Part shown: positions 46,678 to 54,207 of the stretch, piece after piece
Position numbering within the stretch: the stretch's first letter is position 1
Layout of the letters: every line of letters begins with the position of its first letter
DNA from: Candidatus Scalindua japonica
GTDB taxonomy: Bacteria; Planctomycetota; Brocadiia; Brocadiales; Scalinduaceae
Direction of reading: 5' to 3'
DNA length: 64,000 nucleotides
Assembly (NCBI RefSeq): GCF_002443295.1
Contig: NZ_BAOS01000022.1
Coordinates: 1-64,000, forward strand
Program-made: the position numbers and the translations under genes
Notes under the pieces: model-generated
What the model saw: the letters and a program-made list of their open reading frames with translations, nothing else
Told to the model about the DNA's origin: nothing
The model's database searches: none

Positions 46678-46938
46678 ATGAACGAAAAAGGCTACACAAA
46701 ATATCAGCAAAAGGCCATTAAAAATTTTTACGATAACAAAGACCTTCGTCTGGTACAGAAATTGGGAGAATTAGTCTCTAATTTATATCTGGAAACCAGT
46801 GAAAAGAAAATAGAGACCGGATGGAAAAAGATCAACAAAATGCTGACCGATTTGCAAATACACCCGGGTGAGGTAGAATATCTGACAAAGGACAAAAAGC
46901 TTTCAGTAATTTCTAAAAAACTGGATGAGATTTTTTAA
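46678..46938 (+). CDS. Small conserved-looking hypothetical protein, 86 residues
   Basis: A charged, helical protein (NEKGYTKYQQKAIKNFYDNKD ... LVSNLYLETSEKKIETGWKKI, shown in parts). I do not recognise the family. The ATG at 46678 follows the AsmA-like stop by ten bases with GGGACGAG in between. It is likely part of the tdh-kbl-asmA-like transcript. Confidence 0.65.
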   Translation: MNEKGYTKYQQKAIKNFYDNKDLRLVQKLGELVSNLYLETSEKKIETGWKKINKMLTDLQIHPGEVEYLTKDKKLSVISKKLDEIF

Positions 46939-47016
46939 ATATGTCAAATTGTTATCGCGACCAAAACTATCCTTCGCCTCCGCTCGTCTGCCGCCAGTCT
47001 GTCGGGTGGAGGATGA

Positions 47017-47065
47017 CGTCACACTGAGTACACAGAACAGCGTCACACTGAGCGGAGTCGAAGTG
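47017..47065. repeat. Short direct repeat, dispersed-repeat-like
   Basis: CGTCACACTGAG occurs at 47017-47028 and 47041-47052, 24 bp apart, the second followed by CGGAGTCGAAGTG. The 223-bp gap before the epimerase gene also holds the GC-rich string CCTCCGCTCGTCTGCCGCCA. The base make-up differs sharply from the flanks, as in an inserted repeat. Confidence 0.55.
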
Positions 47066-47161
47066 CCATCAACATTTAAATTTCAGAAATGAATGAAAAA
47101 CTGGAATTACGCATGAGAAATACCTGAAATCCCTTAATACTTAAATTTCATAAATTAAACC

Positions 47162-48061
47162 ATGAAAATTGCCATTACCGGTTTGTCAGGCTTCCTGGGA
47201 CACTATGTAGCAAAGAGACTCTTTGAGAGAGACGTTCAGATACAGGCGCTGGTGCGAAACACAAGTAACACTTCACATCTTAACGAATTTGAAAAGAAGA
47301 TTACCTTTGTGCAGGGAGATCTGAACAACAAAGAAACCCTAAAGAAGTTTGCACAAGGCTCCGACATAATAATCCACATGGCTTACGAGAGAAACGGAGC
47401 AGGTTTTCGAACCTCCGCCAATAAGGACATGAAGAGATTACTGGACGTTAACCTGTCAGGTAGTCTGGAATTGTTAGATGCTGCTAAACGGCATGGAACC
47501 AGACAATTCATATTCACCAGCTCCTGTGCTGTATATGGATATATATTTCCCGATATCAAACTCGACGAACAGCACCCCCTTATGCCTGACTCTAACTATG
47601 GAGCCTATAAGGCTGCGGTGGAAACATTCTGTCATTCATACTTTTTATCAAAGAGCATTAATACAACCATATTAAGACCGGTAGGCATCTACGGTATCGA
47701 CCCTAAGCTTACCCACTCTGAGTGGTACGATTTAATCAAAAATATTAAAAACGGAGTTGATGTAGAAGCTGTGGGAGGAGGTAAAATAGTACACGCTGAA
47801 GACGTTGCCCATGCCATAGATTTGGCAATTGATAACAACCATGCTTTTGGAAAGATATACAACATAGTAGACTATTATGTCGACAACATGACCATAGCAG
47901 AAACGGCAAAAAAGATATGTGGCTCCAAGTCCAAAATCAGAGGAACACCCAAGCAGCCTGTCAATACTATGGATAATAGTGAATCGAAAAAACTGGGTAT
48001 ACGTTATGCAGGAGTTGATGGTTTGAGGAAGTATATTCAGGCGTTGGTTGACCTGGTTTAG
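47162..48061 (+). CDS. NAD-dependent epimerase/dehydratase family protein
   Basis: The 299-residue extended short-chain dehydrogenase has the nucleotide-binding GLSGFLG at the start, the SSCAVYGY segment and the catalytic YxxxK in YGAYKAAVETF. ILRPVGIYGIDPK is typical of nucleotide-sugar epimerases. The substrate is not clear. It stands alone, just before a degenerate tRNA gene. Confidence 0.88.
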   Translation: MKIAITGLSGFLGHYVAKRLFERDVQIQALVRNTSNTSHLNEFEKKITFVQGDLNNKETLKKFAQGSDIIIHMAYERNGAGFRTSANKDMKRLLDVNLSGSLELLDAAKRHGTRQFIFTSSCAVYGYIFPDIKLDEQHPLMPDSNYGAYKAAVETFCHSYFLSKSINTTILRPVGIYGIDPKLTHSEWYDLIKNIKNGVDVEAVGGGKIVHAEDVAHAIDLAIDNNHAFGKIYNIVDYYVDNMTIAETAKKICGSKSKIRGTPKQPVNTMDNSESKKLGIRYAGVDGLRKYIQALVDLV

Positions 48062-48073
48062 ATGTTCTTTGCA

Positions 48074-48147
48074 ACACCGTTAGTTTAACCAGGCAGAGCA
48101 ACTGACTCTTAATCAGTGGGTCGAAGGTTCGATTCCTTCAGGGCGCA
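48074..48147 (+). tRNA. tRNA-Lys (anticodon CTT), degenerate 5' half
   Basis: The 3' part is convincing: anticodon stem ACTGA/TCAGT with loop CTCTTAA, variable GGGTC, T-arm GAAGG-TTCGATT-CCTTC, and AGGGCGC plus A. The 5' acceptor ACACCGT pairs with AGGGCGC at only four of seven positions, and the D-stem is GTTT/GAGC with wobble pairs. CCA is not encoded. It is probably a pseudo-tRNA, or a 3' fragment left by an integrated element. Confidence 0.65.
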
Positions 48148-48212
48148 CTTTATTCCCCAAAGACTTATGACAATTTCCTTATAAATAGTCTGGTGTAAGT
48201 TTGTTAATAAAA

Positions 48213-48441
48213 TTACAACTTTTTAAGAAACTCATCTAAGGATATCCGGGCTTGTTTAAGTATATGAGAAAGTGTCGATCGCTTAATTGGTTTGTGTGCT
48301 GGGACTATTATTTTCAGCACTTCATCCGTTGAACGCTTTTTTTAATCTTATGTGAGAACCTCGTTGACGAACAATTACCCATCCGTCACGTTGTAGTGCC
48401 TTAATTACCTTATTATAATTCAGGATGGGAACTTTGCTCAT
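48213..48441 (-). pseudogene. hicA: HicA-family mRNA interferase toxin, frameshifted
   Basis: From ATG (48441 down) the frame gives MSKVPILNYNKVIKALQRDG, then WVIVRQRGSHIRLKK with the catalytic His in GSHIRL. It then shifts at a run of seven A (48337-48343 as T on the plus strand). The next frame continues as family sequence: RSTDEVLKIIVPAHKPIKR, STLSHILKQARISLDEFLKK and stop at 48213. Six A would restore it. The start overlaps the hicB stop (ATGA). The catalytic His lies before the shift. Confidence 0.82.
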
Positions 48442-48641
48442 ATTGCTAATTCAAATTCTTCTGCATTAGAAACAGTCAAGACATCGTCCTCAACAGGTTC
48501 CAGATAAAGTTCAATTGCTTCTCTTATGTTTTTAATAGCCTCATCCTTTGTCTCTCCCTCGGAAATACACCCAGGCAATGAAGGCACGATTACAGTATAC
48601 CCCCCTTCTTCACTTGGTTGAAGATAAATCTTAAGCTTCAT
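48438..48641 (-). CDS. hicB: HicB-family antitoxin
   Basis: The 67-residue protein matches the HicB_lk_antitox core: MKLKIYLQPSEEGGYTVIVP, SLPGCISEGETKDEAIKNIR and EAIELYLE. No C-terminal DNA-binding domain is present, as in the short HicB form. AAGGAG is found 9 bases before the ATG. Here the antitoxin gene precedes the (frameshifted) toxin gene, with a four-base overlap. Confidence 0.9.
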   Translation of the reverse strand: MKLKIYLQPSEEGGYTVIVPSLPGCISEGETKDEAIKNIREAIELYLEPVEDDVLTVSNAEEFELAI

Positions 48642-49051
48642 TTCAATAACCTCCTTATATAGTTATATTCAGTCTCTTCATTCCGAGTTACTAGTATTAT
48701 CTTCCTAGTCAGTCTTGTCAATCACTAAAATAAATACACCTTAAATCCTATCTGATTTTCGTAAAGAAACGAAGGGAAAACTTATGTATCCTTTGGCAGA
48801 TATGTTCTAACCGCATCAAAAAAGTGAGCCAATTTTACTGTAGTCACTGTAGTCAAATTGTAGTTAAAAACGTAGTGAAGCCGGTAGTATTCAGCCAGAT
48901 ACCACAGGAATCAGAAGGAAGAAAGCAAAATTATAAACTGTTGTTAAATATGGCGATAGCGACATAACAGACACTAAATCAGGCAGTTATGTAAATTGTT
49001 AAAAATGGTCTTTTAGCGTCTCTGAAAACAAGGGGGAAACAAGGGAAACAA
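48642..49051. other. Intergenic region, 410 bp, no gene found
   Basis: AT-rich. It holds near-repeats around CACTGTAGTC (48838 on) and, at its right end, AAACAAGGG units (49027-49054) that also occur at 51549-51588 beside the other transposase copy. Confidence 0.45.
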
Positions 49052-49061
49052 GGGACAGACA

Positions 49062-50045
49062 CTATTTATTGCCTCTTTGTTTCTTCGGTCTTCCTCTTGG
49101 TAATACATTTAATACCCGTCCTATTCTCCTGCCTAACTTCGCAACAAAATCTTTTGTTCCCAATGGCCGTCCCAACAACGTATGTTTTCTTATCTTTTCA
49201 ACTTTCTCATCGTTTTCATCTGAATTAATGTACTCTTTCCACTCTTCCGCAGTTGTATCTATTAAGGATGTTATATTTTCTAAATTAATTACTCCATCTT
49301 CCTGTCCCACATGTACTCCCGCACTTGACCATTTCCATCGCCAGGGTTTTCTTACTATACCTGCACGCACCGGGTTCCTCTCTACATATCGTAACGCCGC
49401 CACCAAATAGTCTTCATCCATGACGCACGAATAAAAACGTCCTTGCCATAAGTGGCCGGATGTATTCTTCTTTTTATTAAAATATTGCGAATACTGCATA
49501 TGGGAAATGCTGAAAGTTCCCAATCCAAGATGTGAAAATTTTGTGTCATAGATTAAATAAACACTGCTTAGGCAATCATCTCCTTTGTCCAGAAATCCTA
49601 CCGCGATCAGTTCGTCATTAAGATAGTATTCTGATTGAAGGCTTGGGGTGGAGGGTGAGAAGAAGCCTTCAATGAACTCTTCTATCGTACATTCCTGTGA
49701 GAAACGTTGATTTGAATGGTCTTGATAAATTCCAAAGGCCCTTTCACTGAATTTAAGTGGGCCGAAAGTGACATCGATGTTACTGTTCTTTTTCAGATTG
49801 CGCCTCTGACTTTTAGACGGCTTAAACTCATCAGATATAACTCGAATGGGAATACACTCCTGGCAGTCAGGACAGGACGGTTGAAAAGAATATACACCAA
49901 ATTTCCTCCATCCTTTTTCAAGCAAAAATGAAATCTCAGATTCATCAAGCTCACTTGCAAGAAAATATTTGATCTGCTTTTTTCTGTCCGGCATATAAGG
50001 ACAGAGAGAAAGCTCTCCTATATCCAGTTCTCTATGTAGAATCAT
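49062..50045 (-). CDS. Chimeric gene: leucyl/arginyl-tRNA-protein transferase start fused to a transposase tail
   Basis: Residues 1-177 match Bpt-type aminoacyl-tRNA-protein transferases (ELSLCPYMPDRKKQIKYFLA, SCPDCQECIPIR, FKPSKSQRRNLKKN, ending SHLGLGTFS). The rest, from ISHMQYSQYFNKKKNTSGHL on, equals the C-terminal 150 residues of the REP-type transposase at 51596-52276. The DNA matches that gene from 49052 to 49515 with about four differences and no gaps. The Bpt part lacks the C-terminal catalytic half, and the transposase part lacks the HUH motif, so neither activity is expected. The frame is open throughout. Confidence 0.85.
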   Translation of the reverse strand: MILHRELDIGELSLCPYMPDRKKQIKYFLASELDESEISFLLEKGWRKFGVYSFQPSCPDCQECIPIRVISDEFKPSKSQRRNLKKNSNIDVTFGPLKFSERAFGIYQDHSNQRFSQECTIEEFIEGFFSPSTPSLQSEYYLNDELIAVGFLDKGDDCLSSVYLIYDTKFSHLGLGTFSISHMQYSQYFNKKKNTSGHLWQGRFYSCVMDEDYLVAALRYVERNPVRAGIVRKPWRWKWSSAGVHVGQEDGVINLENITSLIDTTAEEWKEYINSDENDEKVEKIRKHTLLGRPLGTKDFVAKLGRRIGRVLNVLPRGRPKKQRGNK

Positions 50046-50064
50046 AATTTATTCTTTTTGTTTC

Positions 50065-50622
50065 TTATAACTTATTGATGATCGCTTTCCAAATTTCCTG
50101 TAGTCCCAGTCTATTTGCCCAATCGTTAATATATTTCCTATCAATTATATCTCCAGACACTTTGAGCATGCCTGTTATATCCCGTATATGTTTCTCTGAT
50201 TCCCCTTCCTGGTAAAACTTCATCTTCATGATTATCACGTCCTCAGGTGAAGAGAGATTTGCCTCTGTATTTTCAATAGGCGAAATCCTGTGTTTCCGAG
50301 CAAATCGACTATTATCAAACTCATCTTTTTTGGAAACAATTACATCGATCTTTAATCCGGATGATGGGTGTATGATATTAAACTGACGCTTATGTATGAT
50401 TGCGTCGTCAATGGCATCTTCACTTATATAAAATTCATCTTCAGGAAAAGAACCTACCAATCCTGGAACATCGCTCTCATCAATATCTACCACTACATCA
50501 ATATCATTAGTAAATCTTGGTTCACCATAATATATTGATCCCATAGAACCTGTTATAAAATATTGGATACCGAGTTTTTCAAAAGCATTTATTAAATATT
50601 TAAGTAAATCATACAATTCCAT
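50065..50622 (-). CDS. Nucleotidyltransferase-fold protein
   Basis: The 185-residue protein has the NTase signature YFITGSMGSIYYGEPRFTNDIDVVVDI (GS...D-x-D) and the later acid in SGLKIDVIV. This places it near AbiEii/DUF6036-type minimal nucleotidyltransferases, which include toxins of type IV modules. It overlaps the small gene before it (50609-50833) by 14 bases, as two-gene modules do. Function is not proven. Confidence 0.8.
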   Translation of the reverse strand: MELYDLLKYLINAFEKLGIQYFITGSMGSIYYGEPRFTNDIDVVVDIDESDVPGLVGSFPEDEFYISEDAIDDAIIHKRQFNIIHPSSGLKIDVIVSKKDEFDNSRFARKHRISPIENTEANLSSPEDVIIMKMKFYQEGESEKHIRDITGMLKVSGDIIDRKYINDWANRLGLQEIWKAIINKL

Positions 50623-50833
50623 GAGATAACCTTCTCGCTACTTCTTGTTGGATTTCTTTTTCACTCCATTCCGAATGTAGAGAATGTAAAAAGTTTGTTA
50701 ACTGCTTCTTCGCAGAACTCCACATATTAAATGTAATCATAATCCTTTCTTGTGGCGTCTTATTCTTTAATACTTGAGCCATCAAATCGTCTAAAATCTC
50801 AATATTTCTTTCAACAAGTTTCTTTTCTTCCAT
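50609..50833 (-). CDS. Small protein partnered with the nucleotidyltransferase
   Basis: The 74-residue helical protein (MEEKKLVERNIEILDDLMAQ ... TPQERIMITFNMWSSAKKQL) has no recognised domain. Its place directly before, and overlapping, a nucleotidyltransferase gene suggests a two-component module, possibly toxin-antitoxin. The start follows AAGAAACTTG rather than a strong site; the DUF456 stop touches its start. Confidence 0.65.
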   Translation of the reverse strand: MEEKKLVERNIEILDDLMAQVLKNKTPQERIMITFNMWSSAKKQLTNFLHSLHSEWSEKEIQQEVARRLSHGIV

Positions 50834-51322
50834 CTAAAACACCTTTATGAGGAATATGCCAATGATAACAACACTTATAACCAGCTTTACTATTACGCCA
50901 CCAAGAAAACCGACCAATGTACCCACACCGGATTTAAATGCCCCTTTTAGATCCTTACCAAAGATTAATTCAAATAATACTGCACCAAAAACAGGACCGA
51001 AAATTAATCCAATTATTCCGCCCATAAAAAATCCGACTATACCACCGATTACGGACCCAATCAATCCCCATCTTGTCGCCCCATATTTTTTTGCCCCGAT
51101 AACACCTCCAAGGTAATCAAGGACAAGAGAAATGATTGTCAGGAGCGCAAAGATCAGGAGAAGAGACCATCCTATGCTCTCAAATCTATCACAAGCTGCA
51201 TATATGAAAACACCCACCCATATCAGAGGTGTACTTGGAAGAATAGGAAACACTATTCCCGCAAGACCACTGAGCATGATCAGCAAAGAAACAATTAATA
51301 TCATTATCTGGTATACGTCCAT
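50834..51322 (-). CDS. DUF456 family membrane protein
   Basis: The 162-residue protein has about four to five hydrophobic helices with Gly-rich packing (LGGVIGAKKYGATRWG, GGIVGFFMGGIIGLIFGPVFGA). It begins YQIMILIVSLLIMLSGLAGI and has PSTPLIW, all typical of DUF456. Glycine-zipper-like repeats are evident. Function unknown. It lies just after a broken FAD-reductase gene. Confidence 0.85.
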   Translation of the reverse strand: MDVYQIMILIVSLLIMLSGLAGIVFPILPSTPLIWVGVFIYAACDRFESIGWSLLLIFALLTIISLVLDYLGGVIGAKKYGATRWGLIGSVIGGIVGFFMGGIIGLIFGPVFGAVLFELIFGKDLKGAFKSGVGTLVGFLGGVIVKLVISVVIIGIFLIKVF

Positions 51323-51328
51323 TACTAT

Positions 51329-51551
51329 CTATATCGGCATCAAATCTCTGTCCGCCAGTCTCGCGCCTAATCGCCATGAAGTTGTTGTCTGTTTTCTCTC
51401 CCGCTTTATTAAATCGGTATACAGGTCAAGTGCGTTACTGCCTGATTTTATACCCTTGCTTATCGCTTCAGCAGCAAACAGACCGGACGCCAATGCGCAG
51501 GAAATTCCCTCACCAAACGCATTAAGAAATTCTGCCGCTTCACCTACCAGA
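51329..51551 (-). pseudogene. C-terminal fragment of a geranylgeranyl-reductase-like FAD enzyme
   Basis: The minus strand reads LVGEAAEFLNAFGEGISCAL, then ASGLFAAEAISKGI and a basic tail before TAG at 51329. GDAA-x-FxNAFGEGIxxAL is the FAD-binding end of geranylgeranyl reductase or related monooxygenases. The upstream part is missing, replaced by the tandem repeats and the transposon at 51549-52330. Confidence 0.75.
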
Positions 51552-51588
51552 AAACAAGGGAAAACAAGGAAAACAAGGAAAACAAGGG
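51549..51588. repeat. Tandem AAAACAAGG repeats
   Basis: About four units of 9-10 bases (AAAACAAGGG, AAAACAAGG) run into the left end of the transposon. The same kind of array (AAACAAGGG, about three units) abuts the related sequence at 49027-49056. The arrays may mark recombination or slippage at the element edge. Confidence 0.65.
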
Positions 51589-52330
51589 ACAGACACTATT
51601 TATTGCCTCTTTGTTTCTTCGGTCTTCCTCTTGGTAATACATTTAATACCCGTCCTATTCTCCTGCCTAACTTCGCAACAAAATCTTTTGTTCCCAATGG
51701 CCGTCCCAACAACGTATGTTTTCTTATCTTTTCAACTTTCTCATCGTTTTCATCTGAATTAATGTACTCTTTCCACTCTTCCGCAGTTGTATCTATTAAG
51801 GATGTTATATTTTCTAAATTAATTACTCCATCTTCCTGTCCTACATGTACTCCCGCACTTGACCATTTCCATCGCCAGGGTTTTCTTACTATACCTGCAC
51901 GCACCGGGTTCCTCTCTACATATCGTAACGCCGCCGCCAAATAGTCTTCATCCATGACGCACGAATAAAAACGTCCTTGCCATAAGTGGCCGGATGCATT
52001 CTTCTTTTTATTAAAATATTGCGAATACCGCATATGGGAAATGCTGAAAACCCTTGCCAGTGAATCTTCTTCTCGTGGGATGCCAATGAAATGAACATGG
52101 TTATCCATCAAACAATAGGCGAAAATCGATAACTTATATTTCTTACTGTAATAATCTATCCAGGAAAGATAACTTAATCGATCTTCGTCGTCTTCAAAGA
52201 CGTCTTGTCGATAGTTTCCCCTTTGTGTGATATGATATGGTAAGTTTGGGACAACAATCCTTGCTGTGCGTGGCATTATAGAATATTAATAATGGTTAGG
52301 TAAAATGTCAAGTAAATTAGTGTCTGTCCC
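51586..52330. mobile_element. REP-type transposon with 13-bp inverted ends
   Basis: GGGACAGACACTA (51586-51598) and TAGTGTCTGTCCC (52318-52330) are exact inverted copies flanking one Y1 transposase gene. A third piece, GGGACAGA, is at 52379-52386 and could pair with the right end. The element has replaced part of an FAD-reductase gene. Confidence 0.7.
51596..52276 (-). CDS. REP-associated Y1 (IS200-like) transposase
   Basis: The 226-residue protein has the family start MPRTARIVVPNLPYHITQRGN, the HUH motif in CLMDNHVHFIGIP, a helix with the likely catalytic Tyr (SISHMRYSQYFNKKK) and the usual GHLWQGRFYSC and RYVERNPVRAG. The C-terminal extension is basic (GRRIGRVLNVLPRGRPKKQR). Such enzymes act on single-stranded DNA at REP palindromes. 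It seems intact and is the source of the tail fused to the Bpt-like gene at 49062. Confidence 0.92.
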   Translation of the reverse strand: MPRTARIVVPNLPYHITQRGNYRQDVFEDDEDRLSYLSWIDYYSKKYKLSIFAYCLMDNHVHFIGIPREEDSLARVFSISHMRYSQYFNKKKNASGHLWQGRFYSCVMDEDYLAAALRYVERNPVRAGIVRKPWRWKWSSAGVHVGQEDGVINLENITSLIDTTAEEWKEYINSDENDEKVEKIRKHTLLGRPLGTKDFVAKLGRRIGRVLNVLPRGRPKKQRGNK

Positions 52331-52505
52331 GCTTTAACGAAAAGTGAAGATTTCTGATGTTGAGATGAATATTTGCGAGGGACAGATCTAGTAATATATT
52401 TGTAGTGTTGGAGAAAAAAAAATGTGACTGTCAGATTTGATATTAAACTCTATGGCCAATAGTGTTTAATTGATCTGTAGCTGTATATCACAGATCTATC
52501 TTTAT

Positions 52506-53162
52506 TTATGATGCTGTTTCTATTCTTCTGAGAATATCTTCAGACGCTAATCGAAATTCTTTAAGATTTTCCGGTATCTTACCGATTGTATCTTCAATTT
52601 TAAAAGGTTCTCCAATAACCACCTTTATCCAGTGTTTTCGTGTCAGCAAGTCAATTACCTTTCCTCCTATATTATTTATAGACCCGTCAAGGTTGGATCC
52701 TATTTTAAGAGGTACAATCAATTTATTACTTTTAGCTGCTACGTATGAAATTCCCCTGCGCGGCCTCATCTTTACGCCTCTGTTTATGGAACCTTCCGGG
52801 TATATGACAACTCTTCCTCCATTGGCTAATATATCTATTAACTGTCTGCAGGAAAAGTCCAAATCCTTCCCCTCGTTGGAACGAACTGCTCCGACAAAAC
52901 GATAAAAGAATAATATGTCATACAAATAATCATAAGCCATGTAAAACAGTGGTAAATATTTAAGGCGAAATGGCATGCTCAAGGACACAGCCATTGGGTC
53001 AAGATATGAAATATGGTTTACTGCAAGAATAAATGAATCGCCTGCTTTTTTCAGTTTGTCAGTACCGCTTACCTTGAAATCAAAGAGAATTCTATAAAAA
53101 AGCATAAAGGGCAAATAGACTAACAGTTGAATAATTTTTATAAAGTTGATACGAATTCTCAA
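52506..53162 (-). CDS. plsC: 1-acyl-sn-glycerol-3-phosphate acyltransferase
   Basis: The 218-residue protein has an N-terminal hydrophobic stretch, the acyltransferase HX4D motif in AVNHISYLDPMAVS, and VVIYPEGSINRG (block III). IVPLKIGSN fits block IV. It acylates lysophosphatidic acid to phosphatidic acid at the membrane. Length is normal for the short PlsC type. The acpP gene is 2.4 kb away and not in the same operon. Confidence 0.9.
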   Translation of the reverse strand: MRIRINFIKIIQLLVYLPFMLFYRILFDFKVSGTDKLKKAGDSFILAVNHISYLDPMAVSLSMPFRLKYLPLFYMAYDYLYDILFFYRFVGAVRSNEGKDLDFSCRQLIDILANGGRVVIYPEGSINRGVKMRPRRGISYVAAKSNKLIVPLKIGSNLDGSINNIGGKVIDLLTRKHWIKVVIGEPFKIEDTIGKIPENLKEFRLASEDILRRIETAS

Positions 53163-53297
53163 TATTCAGGTACCGTCCTTAATATTTCCTTATGTTAATA
53201 TTAAAGTACTTTGTAAAAAATATAATGCAAAAAAATAGAATTGTCAATAAGATTAACGCTCTTGAGTCTGTACGAGTGGCAATGATAAGTGATACAG

Positions 53298-54203
53298 CTA
53301 TTTATCATGATCTGTTACCCCTTCCCTGTCCTCCCCTGCTGCCACTGTATTCGCCCTTGCTGACACCGTGCTCACCTCTGCCACAAATGAGTTGAATTTA
53401 TCGGTGTATAGCTGAACTGTCCACACAAAAGAGGAATGACTCCACGTAAGCGTTGAAACAGAGAGTGGAGCACCGTTTACCGGGTGCATTTGCTCTGCAA
53501 GCACACCGGAAGGAAGAGCGTTTTTTGTACACCATTCAAGGTAAGGAATGGCCTCTCGAAGTTCATGAAGGTTTTCGGCGCGCACTATATAATACTCTGC
53601 TAACCAGAGTGTTGAGATAAACCAGGGATTGCCGGGAATATCCTCCGGGCTGTCATTCGGCCGATGGTAGACATCATCCTGATATCTGGCACAACCTTCA
53701 ACAGAGGTCTTCAGCCATAATTGCTGATGTATTGCCTCCATTGTTTGGATCATCCGTGAGTCTCTGGGAGGCAATACTCCCAGGAAAGCGAGTGCAGATA
53801 AACTGACATCGATTACTTCGTCGAGTTCGTAGCCATATGATAAAAATCCTGACTGAAAAACAGCCTTACCTGGCGTTATACCCTTGTAGATTATCACCTC
53901 GATTTCTTTAATATATACATTCAACTCCATATCTACCACGTCATGGCAGCGCAGCTCCAGGCCCAGGGACTCGTTTCTCAGAAACACATCAGTAACAAGG
54001 GTGTTATTGTAATATTTTAGGCTTTTATCCCATTCCGGCCCTGTCCAGGAGCAACGTCCATCCACCCACACTCCGAACCGGAAAGGATCACCTTTTGAGT
54101 GATGCTCCTGTCCTATATAGGGGAAATACACGTCCCTGATCTGATAATCTGAGTCAAAATTAAGAAGAAGATTGCCGTTGCCTACCGGAATGTTTTTGGG
54201 CAT
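53298..54203 (-). CDS. GH15 glucoamylase-like protein with a large internal deletion
   Basis: The 301 residues join the GH15 N-terminal domain (MPKNIPVGNGNLLLNFDSDY, QIRDVYFPYIGQEHH, FRFGVWVDG) to the end of the catalytic barrel (DEVIDVSLSALAFLGVLPP, DDVYHRPNDSPEDIPGNPWF, LTWSHSSFVW). Full-length relatives have about 640 residues, so some 300, including the general acid Glu, are missing. The join lies near residue 125 (YIKEIEV then IIYKGITPGKA). It is open but is probably inactive. It follows the glycosyltransferase gene by four bases. Confidence 0.8.
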   Translation of the reverse strand: MPKNIPVGNGNLLLNFDSDYQIRDVYFPYIGQEHHSKGDPFRFGVWVDGRCSWTGPEWDKSLKYYNNTLVTDVFLRNESLGLELRCHDVVDMELNVYIKEIEVIIYKGITPGKAVFQSGFLSYGYELDEVIDVSLSALAFLGVLPPRDSRMIQTMEAIHQQLWLKTSVEGCARYQDDVYHRPNDSPEDIPGNPWFISTLWLAEYYIVRAENLHELREAIPYLEWCTKNALPSGVLAEQMHPVNGAPLSVSTLTWSHSSFVWTVQLYTDKFNSFVAEVSTVSARANTVAAGEDREGVTDHDK

Positions 54204-54207
54204 AAGT

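Noticed and set aside
49027-49056. AAACAAGGG repeats as a CRISPR array
   Set aside because: Units are 9-10 bases with no spacers; they are simple tandem repeats.
49069-49410. Plus-strand open frame opposite the chimeric gene, also seen at 51132-51944
   Set aside because: It is the reverse reading of the transposase tail, so both copies show it; no codon or family support.
51132-51944. 270-codon plus-strand frame
   Set aside because: It crosses DUF456, the FAD fragment, repeats and the transposase on the opposite strand and matches no family.
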